Shown here: positions 16,633 through 26,004 of the stretch, piece after piece
How positions within the stretch are numbered: the stretch's first letter is position 1
How the letters are laid out: each line of letters opens with the position of its first letter
Assembly (NCBI RefSeq): GCF_904846175.1
Contig: NZ_CAJGZM010000011.1
Coordinates: 1-64,000 of the forward strand
From: Psychrobacter immobilis
GTDB taxonomy: Bacteria; Pseudomonadota; Gammaproteobacteria; Pseudomonadales; Moraxellaceae
Length of the DNA stretch: 64,000 bases
Reading direction: 5' to 3'
Made by a program: the position numbers and the translations under genes
Notes under the pieces: generated by a model
Databases searched by the model: none
What the model was told of the DNA's origin: nothing
Seen by the model: only the letters and a program-made list of their open reading frames with translations

Positions 16633-18954
16633 ATGCCCATATCGGTTAAGCACGCCACAGTAAATGCATCAGATGCTATGAGGTCTGAGAGGCCCGTTTC
16701 GGCGCTTGATATGCCCGTGACGGCGCTGGCGGGTGTGGGATCAAAAGTGGCCGAGCAATTAGCCCAATTGGGTATTGAACGCATTTTTGATTTACTGCTG
16801 CATCTGCCACGTGATTACGAAGACCGTAGCAGACTGCTATCGATAGCCGATGTAGCACATGGACAAGCCGCCTTAATTACCGGGCGGGTGGTGCATGTCG
16901 ATATCAAGCGTAGTGGTATGACAGTGGTGGTAGATGATGATACTGGCACGATATCGCTGCGTTTTTTTAAGGTGTATCAAGGTCTTGCGCAAACGATGAG
17001 TCTTGGCACACAGCTGCAAATATTTGGCGAAGTAAAGGTTAGTCGTTACGGCAAACAGATACATCATCCTGAATATCAAATTATTAGCAGCAATGAGGCA
17101 ATCGTAAATACGGGATTACAGCCGATTTATCCTAGCGTTAAAGGCTTGCATCAAAATAAGCTGCGCACCTTGATCAAACTTGCGCTGCAAACGGTTCGTG
17201 CTCAAGGTTTACCGATGACCTTGTTCACGCCAGCCGACTTTGACGTGGTCGCTGATTTGCCGTTAGCGCCTTTTGAGCCTGCTAAATTAGCGGTTGCAGA
17301 AGATGATTTTCCAGACGATATATTTTCGACCCTTGCGCGTAGTGTGCCCGACAATTCGATTAGTAATAGTGTAAATAATGAAGTTAAGTCAGAGAACGCA
17401 AGCACGACTAATAATAATGTCTACAATTTAACCATATTCGAAGCCTTGGTATTACTGCATACGCCGCCTACCTATACCGACGCGGGGCGACAATATCAGC
17501 TGCTGACGCAATTAAGTGCTCGCACCCATGCGGCTTGTCAGCGTCTCATCATTGAAGAATTAACCGCGCATCAACTTAGCCTATTATATCGCCGTCAGCA
17601 ATTACATCAGTATAAAGCACCCAAATGCGCGACCCAAAGCCCGCTTGCCGATAAACTATTTGGTGCGCTACCATTTGATTTAACGGGCGCACAAAAAAGA
17701 GTCATGAAAGACATTACTGCTGATATGGCAACTTCTATTCCGATGCTTCGACTGGTACAGGGCGATGTTGGCGCAGGCAAAACCCTAGTCGCGGCAGGCG
17801 CAGCAGGCTATGCACTCGATAGCGGTTGGCAAGTAGCGGTTATGGCACCGACAGAGATTTTAGCAGAACAGCATTTGGCTAATTTTAAACAATGGTTTGA
17901 ACCGCTAGGCGTCGGCGTTGGCTGGCTCGCTGGCAAGCAAACAGCAAAGCAGCGTCGAGAAGCGTTAGAGGCGGTAAGCGAGAACAGCGTGCAAGTGGTG
18001 GTTGGCACTCATGCACTATTTCAGGAGCAGGTACAGTTTGCCAAATTGGGATTGGTTATTATCGATGAGCAACACCGCTTTGGCGTTGAGCAGCGCATGG
18101 CCTTGACCAATAAGGGGGTGGCGAATAGCACGCCGCATCAGCTGATTATGACCGCAACCCCGATTCCGCGTACGCTCGCGATGAGCGTCTATGGTGATAT
18201 GGATACTTCTATCATTGATGAGTTACCACCCGGACGTACACCAATTACGACGGTGACCATTGACCGTAACCGCCGTGATGAAGTTATTGAGCGTATTGCG
18301 GTTAATTGTGAGGCAGGCAGGCAGGCGTATTGGGTATGTTCATTGGTAGAGGAATCTAGCGTGCTGGATGCGCAAGCTGCTGAAGCCACTTATGAAGATT
18401 TAAATGAGCGCTTGAATATTCGCATTGGCTTAGTGCATGGCAAAATGAAATCCGCTGATAAACAAGCCATCATGCAAGAATTTAAAACTGGTAATCTTGA
18501 TTTACTAATTGCCACTACAGTCATCGAAGTGGGCGTTGATGTGCCGAATGCGTCGTTAATGGTCATCGAAAATGCCGAACGTTTGGGTTTGTCGCAACTA
18601 CATCAGTTGCGCGGACGTGTAGGTCGTGGTTCGACCAAAAGCTTCTGCGTACTGTTATACCAAAAGCCATTGTCGGAGACGGGCACGGAGCGCTTAAATG
18701 TGCTGCGGGAAAGTACCGATGGTTTTGTCATTGCGCAAAAAGACCTAGAGCTGCGAGGACCTGGTGAGCTGTTAGGTAAACGTCAAACCGGTAACGTCGG
18801 TTATTATTTGGCCGACCTTATCCGCGATGAGCAATTATTTGCTATTGCGCAGCGCCTAGCGAAACATCTTATCGCTGACCCAACACGTAAAGCAGACGTA
18901 AGCCAACTTATCCACCGCTGGATGCCAGAAGCCAGTCGCTATACCAATGCTTGA
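16633..18954 (+). CDS. recG: ATP-dependent DNA helicase RecG
   Basis: RecG is the monomeric double-strand translocase that remodels stalled forks and Holliday junctions. The 773-aa protein has an N-terminal wedge/OB domain (about 60-165). The helicase motifs are Walker A GDVGAGKT, the DEQH box and TATPIPRT, followed by the C-terminal QLRGRVGRG block. Compared with E. coli RecG (693 aa), extra length comes from an N-terminal extension and an Asn/Ser-rich insertion near residues 235-260. ATG at 16633 is preceded by AGGA. Confidence 0.95.
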   Translation: MPISVKHATVNASDAMRSERPVSALDMPVTALAGVGSKVAEQLAQLGIERIFDLLLHLPRDYEDRSRLLSIADVAHGQAALITGRVVHVDIKRSGMTVVVDDDTGTISLRFFKVYQGLAQTMSLGTQLQIFGEVKVSRYGKQIHHPEYQIISSNEAIVNTGLQPIYPSVKGLHQNKLRTLIKLALQTVRAQGLPMTLFTPADFDVVADLPLAPFEPAKLAVAEDDFPDDIFSTLARSVPDNSISNSVNNEVKSENASTTNNNVYNLTIFEALVLLHTPPTYTDAGRQYQLLTQLSARTHAACQRLIIEELTAHQLSLLYRRQQLHQYKAPKCATQSPLADKLFGALPFDLTGAQKRVMKDITADMATSIPMLRLVQGDVGAGKTLVAAGAAGYALDSGWQVAVMAPTEILAEQHLANFKQWFEPLGVGVGWLAGKQTAKQRREALEAVSENSVQVVVGTHALFQEQVQFAKLGLVIIDEQHRFGVEQRMALTNKGVANSTPHQLIMTATPIPRTLAMSVYGDMDTSIIDELPPGRTPITTVTIDRNRRDEVIERIAVNCEAGRQAYWVCSLVEESSVLDAQAAEATYEDLNERLNIRIGLVHGKMKSADKQAIMQEFKTGNLDLLIATTVIEVGVDVPNASLMVIENAERLGLSQLHQLRGRVGRGSTKSFCVLLYQKPLSETGTERLNVLRESTDGFVIAQKDLELRGPGELLGKRQTGNVGYYLADLIRDEQLFAIAQRLAKHLIADPTRKADVSQLIHRWMPEASRYTNA

Positions 18955-19343
18955 TACTTAATGCTTGCTTGGCGACTGAGCCAATTTCCCGCTATCAAAT
19001 TTCATGAAAAGCCATTATTTTTCTAAAGATAACGGCTTTTTTTATTGTTTTTATAAGCTATATAGACGATGAAAGATAATATTAGGCTATTCAAATTCAT
19101 TAACGAGCTGTTCTGATTGTTTATCACTTTTATCATATTACTTTGCAAGTTTTTACGCTTATCCATGCTTAATAGATGGCAAACTTACGAAGCTAAAACA
19201 CACTATATAAAAATAAGATGATGACTTAATATATGCTATCCTCAATAAATTTATAGACTATTGTAATCATAAATAGCAATTTTTTACCTATTATTTTTCT
19301 ATCCTTATACCATTTCTAATTGCCTGTATTACAGAGAGTTATC
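18955..19343. other. intergenic recG to efflux operon
   Basis: This region contains the recG terminator at its left end. The remainder is AT-rich and presumably holds the efflux operon promoter, but no hexamer pair stands out. No local tetR/marR-type regulator gene is present. Confidence 0.5.
19006..19044 (+). terminator. recG terminator
   Basis: AAAAGCCATTAT pairs with ATAACGGCTTTT (one A-C mismatch) around an A/T-rich loop, followed by a T-run. It lies 50 bp after the recG stop codon. Confidence 0.8.
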
Positions 19344-20678
19344 ATGAGCGATGTTGAAGACAACAAGCTGCCAGTTGAATCTGAGCTACCACCTTACCGC
19401 CAAGCTGATACGCGAGCGCCTAAACCATCATCAAAATTCCCGTTATGGTTATTGCCAGTATTGGCTATCGTACTTGTCGTTGGGGTGTTGGTTGGTAAAT
19501 ACTGGGGCGGCGATAAAGTAGCGAGTGATGAGTCACCAGCGGCTAACAGTGCGCAAAGCGCAACTGCCGACCCAAAAGATAGCAGCAACCAGCAAGCGGT
19601 ACTATCAGTCGAAACAGTATCGCCAAGCCAAGATAGTATTGGTAACACGCTCAGTGCGGATGGCACCATCAACGCTAAAGATGTGGCCAATGTCAGCGCC
19701 AAAGTAAACGGCGTTGCTATCGAACGTATATTGGTCCAAGAGGGCGATCGCGTCAAAGCGGGGCAAGTACTGGCGATATTTGATACCGATGCCATGGAGC
19801 AACAAGTCTTGCAAGCTGAGGCAGATGTTGCCGAAGCAGAAGCAACCCTTGCCAATGCGACTGCCGATGCAGCTCGTGTCCTGCCGCTGATTGAGATAGA
19901 TGCCATTAGTAGACAAGAAGCGGATCGCTATCGCACCTCTAAACTGCAAGCACAGGCGGCACTACAAGCGTCTAAAGCGCGCCTCAGTACCCAGCGTTTA
20001 AGTGTCAATAATGCCAATGTAGTTGCACCGGTCAGTGGTGTTATCAGTGAAAAAATGGCTGAAGTTGGCATGGTTGCTGGTGGTGAGCCATTATTTACCA
20101 TTATTAAAGGTGGTGTTTTAGAGTGGCGCGCGGATATCGATCCTAAACTCCTTGGTGAAGTCAATGTCGGCACGCCAGTGCGTGTCAGCTTACCGGGTGG
20201 CGATTCTGTGATGGGGCAGGTAAGCCGTATTGCACCAACGGCCGATAATAACCGTCAAATCACTATTTATGCTAGCCTCGCTGCTAACTCAAAAGTGCGT
20301 GCTGGCATGTACCAAACGGGTGAATTTCTATTGGGTAGTACTAGTGCTCAGACCGTACCGAATAGTGCCATTGTCAGCAATGATGGCTATGATTATGTGA
20401 TGCTAGTGACCAATGTCAGTAGCCAAGACGGTAAAAACATAGGACGTATCAAACAACAACGCGTGACCCTTGGCGAACGTTTTGGCGATAGTGTTGCGCT
20501 GACAGAACCACTGCCTGCAGAAAGTCGACTTGTGAAGCAGGGCGGTAGCTTCTTAAACGATGGCGACTTGGTACGTATCGTTGATGGTCTAAATACAGCC
20601 AATGATAAATCGGGCAGCCAAGCTAGTAAAACGGCAACTGCTGCAAGCACTGGCACAGCCACGCAGGCGCGCTCATGA
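19344..20678 (+). CDS. RND efflux periplasmic adaptor subunit
   Basis: This 444-aa membrane-fusion protein links an RND pump to an outer-membrane channel. It has a short cytoplasmic N-terminus and one membrane anchor (about 33-55, LLPVLAIVLVVGVLVG). The lipoyl halves (GDRVKAGQVLAIFD and VVAPVSGVISEK) flank an alpha-hairpin, and beta-barrel and membrane-proximal domains follow. The ATG at 19344 has AGAGAG upstream; the longer frame from a TTG at 19320 is less likely. Its stop overlaps the pump start (ATGA), so they form one operon. The absence of a lipobox indicates anchoring by the helix. Confidence 0.92.
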   Translation: MSDVEDNKLPVESELPPYRQADTRAPKPSSKFPLWLLPVLAIVLVVGVLVGKYWGGDKVASDESPAANSAQSATADPKDSSNQQAVLSVETVSPSQDSIGNTLSADGTINAKDVANVSAKVNGVAIERILVQEGDRVKAGQVLAIFDTDAMEQQVLQAEADVAEAEATLANATADAARVLPLIEIDAISRQEADRYRTSKLQAQAALQASKARLSTQRLSVNNANVVAPVSGVISEKMAEVGMVAGGEPLFTIIKGGVLEWRADIDPKLLGEVNVGTPVRVSLPGGDSVMGQVSRIAPTADNNRQITIYASLAANSKVRAGMYQTGEFLLGSTSAQTVPNSAIVSNDGYDYVMLVTNVSSQDGKNIGRIKQQRVTLGERFGDSVALTEPLPAESRLVKQGGSFLNDGDLVRIVDGLNTANDKSGSQASKTATAASTGTATQARS

Positions 20679-23600
20679 GTTTAAATGTCTCCGCTTACTC
20701 GATTAGAAATCCTTTAGTTGCCATTCTGCTGTTTGTGTTGCTGACTTTGGGCGGCATCTACGGTTTTATGCAAATGAAGGTGCAGCAATTCCCTGATATT
20801 GACCTGCCAGCAGTGGTGGTCACGGTGACCTTGCCGGGTGCTGCGCCATCACAGCTCGAAAACGACATTGCTAAAAAGATAGAAAATAAGCTTACCAGTA
20901 TTGAAGGCGTCAAGCATATTCGCACCAGCCTGCAGACGGGCGTAGCGACCATAGCCACCGAGTTTGTCTTAGAAAAAGACATTCAAGAAGCGGTTGACGA
21001 TGTGCGCTCGGCGGTGGGTGAGGTACGGGGCGATTTGCCAGCCGCTGCCAATGATCCCATTATTACCAAAGTCTCAACGTCAGGTTTTCCCGTCGTTACC
21101 TACTCTGTTGCCTCTGAAAACATGAACGTCGAGGACTTATCTTGGTTCGTTGATGATACGGTTACTAAGCGTTTATCCGATATACCGGGTGTCAGTACCG
21201 TCAGCCGTATCGGTGGGCTACAGCGAGAGATTACCGTTGCCGCTGACCCTATTACATTAAGTGGTCTTAAGCTTTCTATCACTCAGTTATCCAATCAAAT
21301 CACCGGTATCCAGCAAGACAGCTCTGGCGGTGAAGCAGAAGTGGGCAAAACCACACAGACTATTCGTGTGCTTGGCGCCGTTGAGCGCGCAAGCGAGCTT
21401 AATAATTTACAAATAGCCGTTCCGACAGGTGGTACGCAAGCTCTTGGGCGCATGGCGCAAATCACCGATGGCGCTGCTGACCCAAGCTCGATTGCCAAGC
21501 TTGATGGCGAAACGGTGGTGGCATTTAATATCACGCGTTCGCGCGGTGCCAGTGAAGTTGAAGTTATGGAGTTGGTTGACGCAGAGTTGGCCAAGTTGTC
21601 AGCCGATGTGGGCAGTATCGATATTGAAAAAGTCTATGATCGAGCCACGCCCATCGCTGAAGATTATCAAGCTTCCTTACGCATGCTGATAGAAGGTGGT
21701 TTACTTGCCGTAGTGGTGGTGTTCTTATTTTTACGTAATATCCGCGCCACCTTTGTGGCGGCTGTGGCGTTGCCGTTGTCAGTTATTCCTACCTTTTTAG
21801 GTATGTATTTATTTGGTTTTAGTCTTAATATTATCTCCTTATTGGCACTGTCACTGGTCATCGGCGTCTTGGTCGATGATGCGATTGTAGAAGTCGAAAA
21901 TATCATCCGCCATTTGCGTATGGGTAAGACGCCTTATGAAGCCGCGATGGAAGCGGCTGATGAGATTGGTTTGGCGGTGGTCGCGACCACCTTTACCTTA
22001 ATTGCGGTATTTTTACCGACTGCCTTTATGGGCGGTATCGTTGGACAGTTTTTCCGACAATTTGGTTGGACTGCAGCATTATCCATATTTGCGTCGTTAA
22101 TGGTCGCGCGTCTTATCACGCCGATGATGGCTGCTTATATATTACGACCAGAAAAAAAGCACGTTGAAAAACAAAGCGCGTTGATGGATTGGTATCTTAA
22201 AGTGGTGTCATGGACGCTGCATCATCGCTGGATTACGATGGGGGCGACGTTAATATTATTTGTGGCGTCGTTGGCGTTGGTGAAATTATTACCAACCTCT
22301 TTTATTCCTGATAATGATATTGATCAGACGCGGGTTGAGATTGAGCTGACCCCTGATGTGGCGCTAGAAGATACCGAGCGTGTTGCGGCGATGGCCAGTG
22401 AGCGTATATTGGCCATGCCTGAAGTAACGCATATTTTTACCTCGGTAGGGGAAGCGCAAGCGGCAATGGAAGCCAGCTCTGGCGGTAAAGCTGAAAATAT
22501 CGCAGGCTTGGATATTGTGCTTGCGCCACGAGCAGAGCGTGCCTCTAAGCAAGAGATTGAGCGCCAGATAAGTAGTATGCTCTCAGAAGTACCGGGCGCA
22601 CGCTTTACCGTTGGCTTATCGAGTGGGGGTGAGACCGGTTATAATTTTTCTTTGACCAGTACTGATCCGCGCCTGCTTGAGCAGACAGCCCAGCAAATGA
22701 TGGCAGAGATTCGGGCGTTACCAAGTGCGGGCGCTGTCACCAGTGATCGTAGCCTGCCGCGCCAAGAGCTGACAGTGACACCAAACAGGCTAGCAATGGC
22801 TGATAAAGGCGTGACTACGCAAGATATTGCCACTACCTTACGTGTGGCGACCGTTGGCGACTATGAGCAGCGTTTATCTAAGCTGAATCTCGATACGCGC
22901 CAAGTGCCTATCGTAGTGCGCCTGCCAGATATCGCTAAGCAAAACGTCAGTCAATTAGAAGGCTTATATGTGCCGAGTGCCTTAACTGCAGGACAAGGCG
23001 TACGAGTAGGTGAAGTGGCGTCATTAAACTTTGGTACTGGACCTGCGCAAATCAGCCGTCTAGACCGTGAGCGCGCGATTAGTATCACTGTTCAGCCTGC
23101 CAATGGTGAGCTTGGTGACTTGGTGCAAGCGGTTAAAGCCATACCTAGTATGCAACAGCTGCCAGCCTCTATTACTATTATTGACCAAGGGCAAGCAGAA
23201 AATATGGCTGAGCTATTTAGCGGCTTTGTGATTGCGATGTCGGTTGGCGTGGTCTGTATTTTAGGCGTGCTGATTTTATTGTTTGGGCGTATATTGCAGC
23301 CATTTACTATTTTGATGGCATTACCGCTTTCTATCGGTGGCGCTTTTGTGGGCTTGGTGATTACTAATAGTAGTCTATCGATGCCTTCGATGATTGGTTT
23401 TATTATGCTGATGGGTATTGCGACCAAAAACTCTATCTTATTGGTCGATTATGCATTGATTGCTCAACGTCGAGGTTTGGCGCGTTTTGATGCCATTATT
23501 GACTCTTGTCGTAAGCGTGCGCGGCCAATTATTATGACCACCATTGCGATGGGCGCGGGTATGATGCCCTTGGTCTTTGGTTGGGGCGATGCCGATCCTA

Positions 23601-23773
23601 CCTTCCGTCGTCCAATGGCCGCCGCTGTCTTGGGCGGTTTGGTTACCTCAACCTTATTAAGCCTAGTCGTTATTCCGGTAGTTTATACTCTGATGGATGA
23701 TTTATCAGGATGGTTTGGCAAATGGTTGATACCGCATGGAAAGGATAAGGAAAGTGTCGTTATTGAAAAGTAA
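20675..23773 (+). CDS. RND efflux transporter permease
   Basis: This is a 1032-aa proton-driven resistance-nodulation-division pump of the HAE-1 family, with 12 predicted membrane helices and two large periplasmic loops. The proton-relay motif is visible in helix 4 (LVDDAIVEVENI). The N-terminus (IRNPLVAILLF...GIYGFMQMKVQQFPDID) is typical. It is closer in style to the MexK/MdtB-like or cation-independent HAE-1 group than to AcrB, whose signature loops are absent. No outer-membrane factor gene is adjacent, so it probably uses a shared TolC-type channel. The substrate is not predictable. Confidence 0.93.
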   Translation: MSLNVSAYSIRNPLVAILLFVLLTLGGIYGFMQMKVQQFPDIDLPAVVVTVTLPGAAPSQLENDIAKKIENKLTSIEGVKHIRTSLQTGVATIATEFVLEKDIQEAVDDVRSAVGEVRGDLPAAANDPIITKVSTSGFPVVTYSVASENMNVEDLSWFVDDTVTKRLSDIPGVSTVSRIGGLQREITVAADPITLSGLKLSITQLSNQITGIQQDSSGGEAEVGKTTQTIRVLGAVERASELNNLQIAVPTGGTQALGRMAQITDGAADPSSIAKLDGETVVAFNITRSRGASEVEVMELVDAELAKLSADVGSIDIEKVYDRATPIAEDYQASLRMLIEGGLLAVVVVFLFLRNIRATFVAAVALPLSVIPTFLGMYLFGFSLNIISLLALSLVIGVLVDDAIVEVENIIRHLRMGKTPYEAAMEAADEIGLAVVATTFTLIAVFLPTAFMGGIVGQFFRQFGWTAALSIFASLMVARLITPMMAAYILRPEKKHVEKQSALMDWYLKVVSWTLHHRWITMGATLILFVASLALVKLLPTSFIPDNDIDQTRVEIELTPDVALEDTERVAAMASERILAMPEVTHIFTSVGEAQAAMEASSGGKAENIAGLDIVLAPRAERASKQEIERQISSMLSEVPGARFTVGLSSGGETGYNFSLTSTDPRLLEQTAQQMMAEIRALPSAGAVTSDRSLPRQELTVTPNRLAMADKGVTTQDIATTLRVATVGDYEQRLSKLNLDTRQVPIVVRLPDIAKQNVSQLEGLYVPSALTAGQGVRVGEVASLNFGTGPAQISRLDRERAISITVQPANGELGDLVQAVKAIPSMQQLPASITIIDQGQAENMAELFSGFVIAMSVGVVCILGVLILLFGRILQPFTILMALPLSIGGAFVGLVITNSSLSMPSMIGFIMLMGIATKNSILLVDYALIAQRRGLARFDAIIDSCRKRARPIIMTTIAMGAGMMPLVFGWGDADPTFRRPMAAAVLGGLVTSTLLSLVVIPVVYTLMDDLSGWFGKWLIPHGKDKESVVIEK

Positions 23774-24298
23774 ACTATGTTGAGAAATCATAAAGCATGA
23801 TGCTCAAATATAGCCAACTATCAAAATCATCAATTAGATAAGGTAAGTTACCCATTGAATATCGATATTTAAGGTGTAAAGTATTAGTTTTGTTTAAGGA
23901 GCTTTATTAAAATATTAATTAATATTCATAAAATTTCATATAATCTTGTAAAAGAGTGTTTTCAAGTTTGTATGCTTATTAATATTTGATATTTTATAAA
24001 ACCTTGAATTTAAACCATAAATAAAATTAACTTTTGTAAAAATAATGCGATTGGGTCGATAAAAGTATTGAAATCCATTAAATATTGCTTTATTGTAGCG
24101 GTATCAATTTTACTGAAAATGACAATGCTATAACGTTGTAGTATCACTATTGCGCTACAGCATTTTACATTGACATAAAGCAGACGGTTTGGTAATCTGA
24201 GCGTTAAGCTGTTCGCTTCCTACATGCTGTAGTTAATAGCGAAGTATACCGTACTATCTATACATGAGTAGTTCTTACATCGATATGAGGAAATAAAG
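23774..24298. other. long intergenic upstream of surface lipoprotein
   Basis: This 525-bp AT-rich region contains no reading frame I would call. It has no clear terminator for the pump operon. The only well-formed element is the promoter near 24170. I found no Fur-box-like sequence by eye. Confidence 0.55.
24170..24198 (+). promoter_or_regulatory. sigma-70 promoter for lipoprotein-Slam operon
   Basis: TTGACA (24170-24175) and TAATCT (24193-24198) are separated by exactly 17 bp. The -35 is perfect and the -10 matches four of six positions. The predicted start is near 24205, giving a leader of about 95 bases before the lipoprotein ATG. Confidence 0.65.
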
Positions 24299-25909
24299 AT
24301 GAAACAAAAATATCTAGCAGTAGCATTGAGTGCTGTCTTCGCAGCAACAGCATTAGCAGGTTGTGGTAGTGATGGCGATAGCTCGTATAACGCGCCTACT
24401 CCAACACCTACGCCTACGCCTACGCCTACACCTACACCTACACCTACGCCTACACCTACGCCTACACCTACGCCTACACCTACACCTACACCTACGCCTA
24501 CACCTACACCAACGCCTACACCAACGCCTACTCCAGGTCAAGGTGGTGAAGATAACCCTGGTGCAGCAGCTGAAGGTAATTTAGATTTAAAAACTCAGAC
24601 TACTGTAGGTGGTCAGCAATACGTTCGTGGTGCTGATGCTAATTTTGACCGCGTATTAAATCCTGCTGCCGACAACAAGAATGCTAACGCGACAGTACTG
24701 AACGGTAAAACGCTTCAGAATCAGAATCTTGATAACATCGTTATCGGTCGTGAAACCATCAACCGTGCAGATGGTACGCCTAAAGAATCGGTACGTTTTG
24801 CTGGTAAAGGCATAGATACAGTCTCTAGCCCAGATGCTTCTAATACTCTTACGTTACAAGAATATAATGTAGCAAATGGTGTTAATGTTACTGATGCCAA
24901 TAATGAACTTAACGGTCTGGTCGTAATTGAAAGAGCATCTCCTACTAGCTCGTTGTTTAATGTAGAAGGTCAGGAAAATGCTTCAGCTCCATCTAACATA
25001 GCAAAATCTACAGGTTCAAATCTGAACACACGTATCTTCGGTAATAAGTATCGTGATGTTAGTAATACTGCTGCTGAAAATAGTGTTCGTTTTGTTGCGA
25101 ACAAAGATGCTAGTGGCAACTATGTTATTGTTAATGATGCCACTACTCCTTTAGTTGACAAGGCTAATAAGTCATCATTTAAGACGATTAATCTTGATAA
25201 CGTTCAATATGGTCGTGTCACATCTAATCTTGATAAATTAGATACAGTTTCAGATGTAGATGGTATCACTTACTATGAGTCTAAAATCTCAAGTGCCCAA
25301 GATAGACAAGCTGGTCTTAAGGGTACTGTAGATACTTATTTCTATCGTGGTACTAAAGAAACAGATATTGGTCAAATGAATGATCTTAAAGCGGCAAGTG
25401 GTAATATTGCCTATGCAGGTCATGCATTGATGTATGGTATCGACAATTCATATCATGGTCCACTAGGTGATCCAAACAGTAACGCTTTTGGTGATGGTGA
25501 TAAAGCTGTTGCAGGTCAAGGTAACTACGTACAAGCCAATTTGAGTTTGGCTGATAGAAAATTAACTGGTAATATCTTCAACGTATGGGAAGTTACACCA
25601 AACGTAAACGGTGTTCTTAGTGATACAAACGTATACAAAGAAGATAAATTAGTAAAATTTGAAGGTACGGTATTTGGTAACACTGCTAAGGGTACATCTC
25701 AACTAGCTTACGGTCCTAATAAAGATTTGGGTACGTTTAAAGGCACTTTCTTCGGTAAAGATGGTGCTGAGCTTGGTGGCGCTGTTAACTCTGTAACAGA
25801 CGCATATGGAGCTCCAGCTTGGGGTGGTGTGTTTGGTGCTCAGAAAGTAGTAACTCCGGAAATACCTGAAGGTCCTAAGCCTGGCGGTAACGCTAACCAA
25901 ACTGAGTAA
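24299..25909 (+). CDS. Slam-dependent-type surface lipoprotein with Pro-Thr linker
   Basis: This 536-aa protein has a signal peptide and lipobox LAGC (lipidated Cys22). A (Pro-Thr)23-Pro stalk (residues 33-79) follows, then a long beta-rich ectodomain. The C-terminal part has patterns of the TbpB-like barrel found in Slam substrates: repeated GTVFG/GTFFG strands, GAELGG and [10 protein letters not shown]. Family knowledge: such lipoproteins are flipped to the cell surface by Slam proteins and often bind host or environmental iron/haem ligands. The ligand here is unknown. A putative Slam gene lies 95 bp downstream. The ribosome binding site is GAGGAAAT. Confidence 0.85.
   Translation: MKQKYLAVALSAVFAATALAGCGSDGDSSYNAPTPTPTPTPTPTPTPTPTPTPTPTPTPTPTPTPTPTPTPTPTPTPTPGQGGEDNPGAAAEGNLDLKTQTTVGGQQYVRGADANFDRVLNPAADNKNANATVLNGKTLQNQNLDNIVIGRETINRADGTPKESVRFAGKGIDTVSSPDASNTLTLQEYNVANGVNVTDANNELNGLVVIERASPTSSLFNVEGQENASAPSNIAKSTGSNLNTRIFGNKYRDVSNTAAENSVRFVANKDASGNYVIVNDATTPLVDKANKSSFKTINLDNVQYGRVTSNLDKLDTVSDVDGITYYESKISSAQDRQAGLKGTVDTYFYRGTKETDIGQMNDLKAASGNIAYAGHALMYGIDNSYHGPLGDPNSNAFGDGDKAVAGQGNYVQANLSLADRKLTGNIFNVWEVTPNVNGVLSDTNVYKEDKLVKFEGTVFGNTAKGTSQLAYGPNKDLGTFKGTFFGKDGAELGGAVNSVTDAYGAPAWGGVFGAQKVVTPEIPEGPKPGGNANQTE
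24395..24535 (+). repeat. hexanucleotide repeat encoding (Pro-Thr)23-Pro
   Basis: A 141-bp tract of CCTACN units (mostly CCTACA and CCTACG, with a few CCAACN) encodes alternating Pro and Thr. The six-base unit keeps the frame, so gain or loss of units would change stalk length without disrupting the gene. Confidence 0.95.
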
Positions 25910-25938
25910 TAGTTTAGTTATTATCTAGTAATGAACAA

Positions 25939-25968
25939 GCAGACGGCCACCTTCGAGTGGTCGTTTGC
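25939..25968 (+). terminator. hairpin between lipoprotein and Slam genes
   Basis: GCAGACGGCCAC pairs with GTGGTCGTTTGC (12 bp, two G-U pairs) around a CTTCGA loop, 30 bp after the lipoprotein stop codon. The tail (GTATTTG) is only mildly T-rich. It may attenuate read-through into Slam, or protect the upstream mRNA, giving more lipoprotein than exporter. Confidence 0.55.
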
Positions 25969-26004
25969 GTATTTGATGCTTAACAATTACTGATTGGAAC
26001 CGTT

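Noticed and set aside
24395..24535. CRISPR-like array
   Set aside because: The repeat is continuous six-base units with no spacers, encoding a protein stalk.
24353..24541. Arginine-rich minus-strand frame across the Pro-Thr repeat
   Set aside because: It is the antisense reading of the hexanucleotide tract and has no start signals or homology logic. The plus-strand lipoprotein explains it.
24363..24584. Leu/His-rich plus frame in the same repeat
   Set aside because: It is an alternative frame of the repeat inside the lipoprotein gene.
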